DNA from: Coleophoma eucalyptorum
Lineage: Eukaryota; Ascomycota; Leotiomycetes; Helotiales; Dermateaceae
Direction of reading: 5' to 3'
Assembly: GCA_026120035.1 (NCBI GenBank)
Contig: JALRME010000004.1
Span: forward strand, 1,674,001-1,738,000
Length of the DNA: 64,000 nucleotides
A program made the translations under genes and the position numbers. This document shows positions 58,247-64,000 of this stretch, piece by piece. The first letter of the stretch is position 1. Every line of letters begins with the position of its first letter. Below the pieces are notes generated by a model, which searched no databases, had not been told where the DNA came from, and saw nothing but the letters and a program-made list of their open reading frames with translations.

Positions 58247-59553
58247 TTTGGTTAATTTGGTCGATGTCACGAACACACAGGGGCGGAGTCAAATATCGTT
58301 GTAAGAGAATTCTACAAAGTAGAAGAAGTTCTTAAAGTCAATCACGAAATGCTAGCTCGAGGCTAGTCTCCTTCAGGCGAAACCATGTTATCGCGAATCA
58401 GCATTGTCGATATGCAACAAAGTCATGTGAATTGTCATTCAGTGTCAGCTGATTTGATACAACTTATCCTTTTTCTTTAAGCAAATTCTATATCTAGTAT
58501 TTACACGACGTACTTATCAATTATATTGGTAACGATACAAAGAGGACCGAGATCTTCTTTTTACTCAATTATGGGCATATCATCGATGGAGAGGCGCTAG
58601 AAACACGGGATGTTTCTTATACGAATCCAGAGGACACTGCTATAGGAAGGGAGGGCAATTATTACTTACAGTCGACCTAGAGAACTCTCAGGGGGAGCTT
58701 TATGTTCCGTTCAACAATGGTTTTTTCAGGAGGTTCTACACTAGGTACTGTACTATAATCAATTCCCTGGCCAATTAGGTACCCATCAATTCAACCCTTG
58801 CACAACTCCCAACTGGGTATCTAGTAAGTAAGTGCATTGAACTCCTCCTAGTGTAAGAACATGACCTACCCAGATTGGTTAATTGGGTAATCCAGGACAC
58901 ATTTCGCGTGACCAGCATAAGCGAGTATGACCAGAGTCGGAGGGGTTTCGGACCCAAGAAGCATATAAAGGGGGCAGGACATGGAAATTGGTTCTCTTTC
59001 TTCTGTTTCTTCTCCTATTTTTTGTGTCCTTCGCATGAGACCCATAGGATCCAGTCAATATAAGGTTATTGTGCTCCCAAACACCTCTATCCTGCCTTTG
59101 ATCAAACTTGGTCCTTACAGGCCCCAAAGTAGTCCATTCTATAGCTAAGCTTCGATTTGAGCCGAGCTCAATTATTCGAAGGATGGGAAATATCGTAGGT
59201 AAGGGTGGCCAAATTTATAAGGCAAGAATAATACGAATAGGTATTTCTTCTATCCGTATAGGTTTAGTACGCGTATCAGCAATATACCTAAGGAACCTAG
59301 GTAATTAAGAAATAATAGGATAACAATAACTACTTACCTAGCATTGTTTAATTTCTAAAGCTTACCTTCTTTCTTAAGGAAATAGGGTCTATATATAAAT
59401 ACATAAGTAGGGCCTAAGCTGGCAGATAGATATAAAACATACGCCATAGCCTAGTCTAAGTTAGGTTGTAGTCGAAATAGACATAAGAACCTAGCGTAAG
59501 TCTAAGCTTAGGTTATTAGCTAAAACATAATTGTAGAGCGTAGTCTAAGTAGG

Positions 59554-60067
59554 CTGCGCACCAAAACCAGAAAAACCAGACCACTGGCTAACCATTGGGA
59601 CGAAAAACCAGTGGGTTTTAGCCTTAAACCAGTGGTTCAGGCAGAACCCACTGGTTTCTTAACCAGCCTATATAAGTAACCATTACGTAACTTTATACTA
59701 TAGAGGGGGAGAGGTCCCTAAAAAGAGAAAGTGGTTTCTTTGCTTGCTTTTAACTCTAGGATCTAACTTTCTATTTCGACTTTAGAACCTAACTCTTGAT
59801 TTTTCGACTTTGGATATTGACTTTGGATTTCAATTTTGAATTTCGACTTTGAATTTTAACTTTGAATGTCGACTTTAGATTCTATCTTTAGATTTTTAGG
59901 CTACTGGTTTATTTTTATTAGGCTTAGTATAATAATCTTATCCCCCCCCCCTTTTGAGTCCCTATATACTAGATGAAACCCCTATATTAAGCGAAAAAGC
60001 AGTGGTTAACCAGTAGGTGGTTTGCAAATTAAAAAACTAGCCCATGGGTAAGGTACCCAGTGCGCAG
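59554..60067. mobile_element. Candidate non-autonomous element bounded by CTGCGCA / TGCGCAG
   Basis: Seven-base inverted ends at 59554-59560 and 60061-60067 enclose many ACCAGTGG words, including a perfect 13-base inverted repeat (59605-59617 with 59645-59657) and AACCAGT copies near 60005. No target-site duplication is visible at the proposed ends, so the boundaries are doubtful. Confidence 0.3.
59760..59900 (+). repeat. Degenerate tandem array of TTCGACTTTGGAT-like units
   Basis: Roughly eight to nine imperfect copies of a 14-16-base unit built on GACTTT follow one another, with variants such as CGACTTTAGA, TGACTTTGGA and CGACTTTGAA. Confidence 0.6.
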
Positions 60068-60277
60068 TATAACGATAAGTATAGAGTCCGCTCATATAGT
60101 AGAAAACCATTATATAATTTATAATTGATTAATAGTTGTTTTAGTCGTATAGAAAAATAGTTCTTTATTTAATAGCATTATTGCATGAAAGGACAGAGAG
60201 ATTTTGAAATTAAGTTTTAATAATTAAATAGTACTATAACTTTAAATTAAATTTAGCCTAGGATTAAATCAACGCGG

Positions 60278-60484
60278 TAGTTGGAGTTTCCTACACTATA
60301 TAGCATCTAGTTAGGTTCCAATTAGGCTTAACTTAGGCTATGTAGTACAAGTATAGGTACCTATATTACCGCTATAGTATATAGGATTTAATACTATACT
60401 AAATCCAAGTTAATTTTTATTCAAGAAAAGCCTAGGTCTACTCTAAGCTAACTTAAGCCTAACCCAACTAAGAAACTCCAACTA
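60278..60484. repeat. Imperfect inverted repeat
   Basis: TAGTTGGAGTTTCCT at 60278-60292 pairs with AAGAAACTCCAACTA at 60470-60484 (14 of 15 positions). Further in, TTAGGCTTAACTTAG-like and CTAACTTAAGCCTAA-like words continue the symmetry with a gap. It may be the remains of a small inverted-repeat element. Confidence 0.5.
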
Positions 60485-60914
60485 GTATCATGCTGATATA
60501 CCTAGTAGCTTTAGGTTCAGGTGGGATTTGAACTCGACTTAAAGCCAGCTAGCTTATATTTTGGCACTATAAAGTACGTATCGGAATGTGATTATTAGGT
60601 CAATTACGAGACCTAATCATATTTTACAACATAGAGTATCCTTAGCGGGTGATGCATATACAACTAGTGTAATGTAAAAAAGCTACAAGATATATTTATA
60701 TCCATTATAGAAAATTACTAAAAAGCCTAAGTGAAACAATATAGGTATGTCCTCAAATCTCTAGCAGAATTCCAATATCCAAAATTCCTCTCGGGTATAT
60801 AATACATACATAGTAACACGAAGTTACCGATAATATATAAAATTTTAAAGCTTAGTACCCGTGCGCATCCGGGCATTTTGTAAAGCGTTCTGTAAACTTA
60901 CACGCTTGACTAGG

Positions 60915-61809
60915 CTACACACTACCTATTGACACATCGCTATCCTGGACATTCGTTCTTCCGGGTGCCTTGGACAGCTGATTTTGATGCCTTATTATGA
61001 AGACTGCGACAGCGAGGAACATTAAGGCAGCATCAAAAACATACAAGAAGACTTCGTGACCCAAGATATAGCCACCTGTACCCTGAATATACTCAATAAC
61101 ACGTGCAACTGACCGGATCATGACCAGAATGCTGGCTAAGTAGAGAACGTGGAATTGCTTTTCCCATGGAATATCCCGTGGAAGAGAGAGCCCTGCTGGA
61201 TTGGATCGCATGCGCTTGTGAAAGACCGCCGACATGATCATAAACCAGCCAAAGAAGACGATTTGAATAAAAAAGCCAGCTAATACGACATGCCCGCCAA
61301 GAGTTATGCGAGAAGCAGTCTTGCTTGTCAACATGCTGCTACCTATTCTCCGACATATAGAGTCAGTAAAACTTGTAGCAAGATGTACGTTAATAAAGAA
61401 CTGACCGGCAACTAGGACAAAGAATGACAAAACGACGGCAAAAACAAAAAACTTCGTCAGCCACTTCTTCCTCATCATTGAGTACTGCTATCCTCCAGTA
61501 ACTAGAATGATTTGCCCAAGGATTATGTAAATAGTAGCAGAAGCTAGAGTCGGAGCAACAAGAATGAGGATCGCCTGCAAAATGTACGGTCCAAGTTCCC
61601 AGTTTGGTGCCTGGCCAGCTGAGATGATGCGACCTGCGTATCCTACACACTCCATCAAAACACCAATAACCATAGGTATTTCATACCTATGGTACTCGAT
61701 ATCGTATAAATTGGACCAGGTGAACTAGAGCCGTCACGAGGAAAATAATAGCGAATGCGGTCGCTGCTGTCTTGGATGGATCATATGCCTAGTACTTCCC
61801 AACGGCCAT
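60915..61809 (-). pseudogene. RTA1-like lipid-translocating exporter, disrupted
   Basis: The minus strand encodes a seven-span RTA1-family protein: AYDPSKTAATAFAIIFLVTA, YEIPMVIGVLMECVGYAGRI, WELGPYILQAILILVAPTLA, QYSMMRKKWLTKFFVFAVVL, and later spans to DSDVSIGSV at the stop. Three in-frame TAG codons lie at 61789-61791, 61687-61689 and 61488-61490, and the frame shifts by one base next to the second, inside a palindrome. Two of the stops could come from CAG by C-to-T change. RTA1-like proteins are membrane proteins tied to resistance to toxic lipids and sterol analogues in yeasts. No short intron explains all breaks, so I call it a pseudogene; I describe it as found and do not restore it. 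Confidence 0.78.
61670..61692. repeat. Perfect short palindrome with 10-base arms
   Basis: CCATAGGTAT and ATACCTATGG flank a 3-base loop. It lies where the RTA1-like reading frame breaks. Confidence 0.85.
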
Positions 61810-62280
61810 CTTACTAGATTGGATTGGTGTCGAATTTGAGATTCAAGTAGTTGATAGTAGGCAAGGTTCGAAAATATACCAGAGCGAGCACTAGGTTGTA
61901 ATGAGGTGCGCGTAGGAAGAATGGAATTATTGCTCAATTGAAGAGATGATGTAGATCAATTATGCCAAGGATGCATCACACACACTCTCTCATACTTATA
62001 CTTCAGTCATATTACTGCCGTAGCTTCCAGCTGGGCTGTGTCTTCTCATAACCAGGTCCAAACTGTTGAAATCCGAAGGAATAATTGAACTGTGCGAGCG
62101 AGCAAAAGTTCCGATACTTAATTCGTTTCCATTTCCTCCGTTACTATTGACGGGCTAACACAACGCTCGGGAGACGACACAGCCACAACGACGGTAAACA
62201 GTTCTAACACATATAGCGAGCAACAGCAGCCGAAAGTTTCGGGTAGCAGCTGTCGCTCCAACAGCTGGTTCCTAACGTGT
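61810..62280. other. Region between the two divergent pseudogenes
   Basis: No gene is seen. Presumably the former shared promoter of the RTA1-like gene and the zinc-cluster gene. Confidence 0.4.
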
Positions 62281-63110
62281 GTGCTTACAATGCTGCGCTC
62301 TCTCAGGATGTCTTCCTTTCGTGGTACAAACGGCCCAGTGATGTTGAGAGGCACCACAAAGGACCTGCACGCTACGCCCTCGGCTCTTGATACAAATAAT
62401 CAAACACATACGCAAGAGAACACCTCCTTGCTGAACAGGGAAAATCGACTAAGATCTCGTAATGGACGCAGAGGGTGTAAAAGGCGTAAAATCTGCTCGG
62501 TTCTGGTATTTATCGGGGTTTCAGCTAGAGCAACAAAAGATGACGTACAATCTACAGCCATCTCTCTCGGAGCTGTAACATCCACTCAGCTCAGTCTTGA
62601 GAGAGTTCTTGGATGGATGTATTTGATTCGTGGAATCACTGCTGTTGTTGCACCCTTTGTTGAAGGAGTAATGTCAGGGCCACTGCAAGGATTTTAATGG
62701 AGATTCTCCATTAAATAAACCCTCGAACGCTGAATCAGAAATAAAATATCGATTAGAATCATTGTTGGCTTTTTTCTGTTCTCCAGAGTTGGATATTGGT
62801 TCCGAGACCTCAAGTGTCTACATAGACACGATAAAATTGCTAAGGACCCACTGGCTTGATGGGACCAAGGGATTTTCTGCGGCTTTCTTGTGGCCTGTTC
62901 TTGTCTCAGCCGAGTATATGAAATTACTAGAACACGGCGGCCCGAAGCCTTTCTGATTCGGGCTTACTTTTGTGCACACTTAAAGTCAACCAAAGAGTGG
63001 TGGGTCCAAGGATTTCCTGCCTATATTATGCGCATCATTTAGTCAAATTTAAATGCATCATGGATAGCATGGATAGCATGGATGGAGTGGCCAAAAAATA
63101 TAGTACATTA
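62281..63110 (+). pseudogene. Zn2Cys6 regulator (sterol-uptake-control/UPC2-like), decayed
   Basis: The first part has a remnant zinc cluster, RSRNGRRGCKRRKIC, lacking an expected Cys and running on without the second half of the finger. It passes straight into typical C-terminal sequence: AISLGAVTSTQLSLERVLGW, MYLIRGITAVVAPFVEGV, LESLLAFFCSPELDIGSE, TIKLLRTHWLDGTKGFSAAF and WPVLVSAEYMKLLEHGGP. Frameshifts follow MSGPLQ (near 62690) and HGGP (near 62945), and the tail holds three copies of a CATGGATAG-like unit around 63058-63085. At least a few hundred codons between finger and C-terminal part are missing, so a large internal deletion is likely. Family assignment rests on the C-terminal pattern and is moderate. 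Confidence 0.65.
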
Positions 63111-63232
63111 TTTGGTACAGGATAAACTTCAAATCAATTTCGAAAGACTTCCTCGGATTTTTGAAATTTTTATCCAGATACCTGATATTATCTCTACTGA
63201 ATTAAGCCCCTGCTAGTAATTACACACCTAAA
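63111..63232. other. Short AT-rich spacer
   Basis: No gene is seen; 3' flank of the glucanase gene. Confidence 0.4.
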
Positions 63233-64000
63233 TCAGCAATAGGAAGGACTACTTGCGTTTATAACCACACCTGCATCAATAAGTCTAGCATAGCTCCAAT
63301 AATCCGCAGTGACACCTTCGCCTGTAACCGTAGCATTGCCCTCGCTACGGCCTGACCAAAAGGCACTCCCAGATATACCATAATGACTGTAAGCATACCT
63401 CATAGCGTCAAAAACTCTCTGACGGTTTGAAAGCAAGTTATCATTAAAGGTTTGCAGCGCCCATTCGCCAACGAAGATCGGAAACTTGCCATCACCAGCA
63501 ACAGTGACTGCTCTATTGCAAACCGCGGTCGAAACATTCGATGAAAAGGAGGTGGATATCCAATTATAATAGATGTGAGTGTCGATTACAAGGTTTGTAG
63601 TATTTGGGAAATATGGTGCCCAGAAGGCCTCTCCTTTCCAACTATCCTGTAGCATGACTGGGATACGAGGTTCGACAGCTGTGACTCTGGGTATGACCTG
63701 CTGCATGTAATTATTTACCCAAGCGGACCCGTTGGCTGTCAGTGCCGTACCGGTCACATAGTCACCAAGACCAGCCGCATAGTCAACCGCTTCGTTGAGG
63801 GGCGCAATCGTGAAGCTCTCTGGATGAGTTGAGTCCATGATGAACTTCAATACCTCATCAACTGCCTGAAGAGAATATCCGAGATTGGTGGCGTTATTGA
63901 ACCAATTCAGATGACCGACAGCTTCTCCAATGTCAAGGGCATTTACTCCTCCAGGCAACGAATGGAGACCAATGATAACGTGCATACCATATCTCTCAAT
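63233..64000 (-). CDS. GH5 exo-1,3-beta-glucanase-type hydrolase, partial (N-terminus outside window)
   Basis: The minus-strand frame is open from the window edge to the stop at 63233, 255 codons. GH5 markers are MHVIIGLHSLPGGVNAL, IAPLNEAVDYAAGL with the acid/base Glu after Asn, IPVMLQDSWKGEAFWAP, LVIDTHIYYNW with the catalytic-site His/Tyr, PIFVGEWALQT with the nucleophile Glu, and SGSAFWSGR. The C-terminus has several N-glycosylation sites (NAS, NVS, NAT), which fits a secreted protein. It probably acts on beta-1,3-glucan of fungal or plant walls; the family also includes beta-1,6-glucanases. The N-terminal third and any signal peptide lie beyond the window. Confidence 0.88.
   Translation of the reverse strand: MERYGMHVIIGLHSLPGGVNALDIGEAVGHLNWFNNATNLGYSLQAVDEVLKFIMDSTHPESFTIAPLNEAVDYAAGLGDYVTGTALTANGSAWVNNYMQQVIPRVTAVEPRIPVMLQDSWKGEAFWAPYFPNTTNLVIDTHIYYNWISTSFSSNVSTAVCNRAVTVAGDGKFPIFVGEWALQTFNDNLLSNRQRVFDAMRYAYSHYGISGSAFWSGRSEGNATVTGEGVTADYWSYARLIDAGVVINASSPSYC

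Larger units (their letters stand above)
58247..60914. repeat. AT-rich, gene-poor region (right block) with inverted and tandem repeats
   Basis: No gene is supported. From about 58.5 kb and strongly from 59.2 kb the DNA is AT-rich, with recurrent words of TAGG/CCTA and CTAAG type. Structured parts are listed separately: an inverted-repeat cluster at 59554-60067, a degenerate tandem array at about 59760-59900, and an inverted pair at 60278-60484. It probably consists of old mobile elements eroded by mutation, but no element class can be assigned. Confidence 0.5.

Noticed and set aside
60515..60560. tRNA-like T-arm (GTTCAAATCCCACC on the minus strand)
   Set aside because: No matching acceptor stem, D-arm or anticodon arm could be built at the right distance.

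Overview
This window looks like nuclear chromosomal DNA of a filamentous ascomycete (Pezizomycotina; a Leotiomycetes-like genome is my guess, not shown). The support is: genes packed on both strands with many short GT-AG introns of about 45-100 bp, TACTAAC/CTAAC/CTGAC-type branch points, no operons, Zn2Cys6 and HeLo families typical of filamentous fungi, and plant-polysaccharide hydrolases. Exon coordinates were worked out by hand from splice signals and reading-frame closure; most models close exactly to a multiple of three.

Layout. 1-10.4 kb: Zap1-like zinc-sensing regulator (+), ribosomal protein L35 (-), Golgi SNARE Gos1 (+), ATP-synthase chaperone Atp10 (-) diverging from the branched-chain 2-oxoacid dehydrogenase E2 (+), gluconokinase (-). 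10.4-13.2 kb: a 2.8-kb gene-free gap. 13.2-24 kb: HpcH/HpaI aldolase (+), glutaredoxin-like protein (-), CHORD-CS co-chaperone (+), a three-exon membrane protein (-), a mitochondrial-type protein (-), verprolin (+), Erv29/SURF4 cargo receptor (+). 24-35.7 kb, more accessory: a HeLo-domain protein fused to a catalytically dead kinase-like fold (+), a small multi-span membrane protein (-), a divergent pair of Zn2Cys6 regulators, a type-II haloacid dehalogenase (-). 36-53.6 kb, housekeeping: a 777-residue conserved protein of unknown role (-), Vps9 (-), an ASNSD1-like asparagine synthetase-domain protein (+), GH53 galactanase (+), an Mpv17/PMP22 protein (+) whose best model needs a one-nucleotide exon, phosphoglycerate kinase (+), Sem1/Dss1 (-), a glutathione transferase (-).

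53.6-64 kb is a different compartment: AT- and TA-rich, with degenerate inverted repeats, no recognisable transposase, and decayed genes (an RTA1-like transporter and a Zn2Cys6 regulator, divergently placed). It resembles old repeat DNA damaged by RIP-type mutation. Inside it sits an apparently intact 12-exon SAICAR synthase gene, which is unexpected for an essential purine-pathway enzyme. The window ends inside a GH5 exo-1,3-glucanase-type gene.

The genes do not form one pathway. Local themes are vesicle traffic (Gos1, Erv29, Vps9), mitochondrial function (Atp10, E2, the Mpv17 protein) and carbohydrate use (gluconokinase, KDG-type aldolase, GH53, GH5). The candidates I consider most worth attention are the one-nucleotide exon at 48453, the HeLo-pseudokinase at 24.4 kb, and the SAICAR synthase island at 56-58.2 kb.
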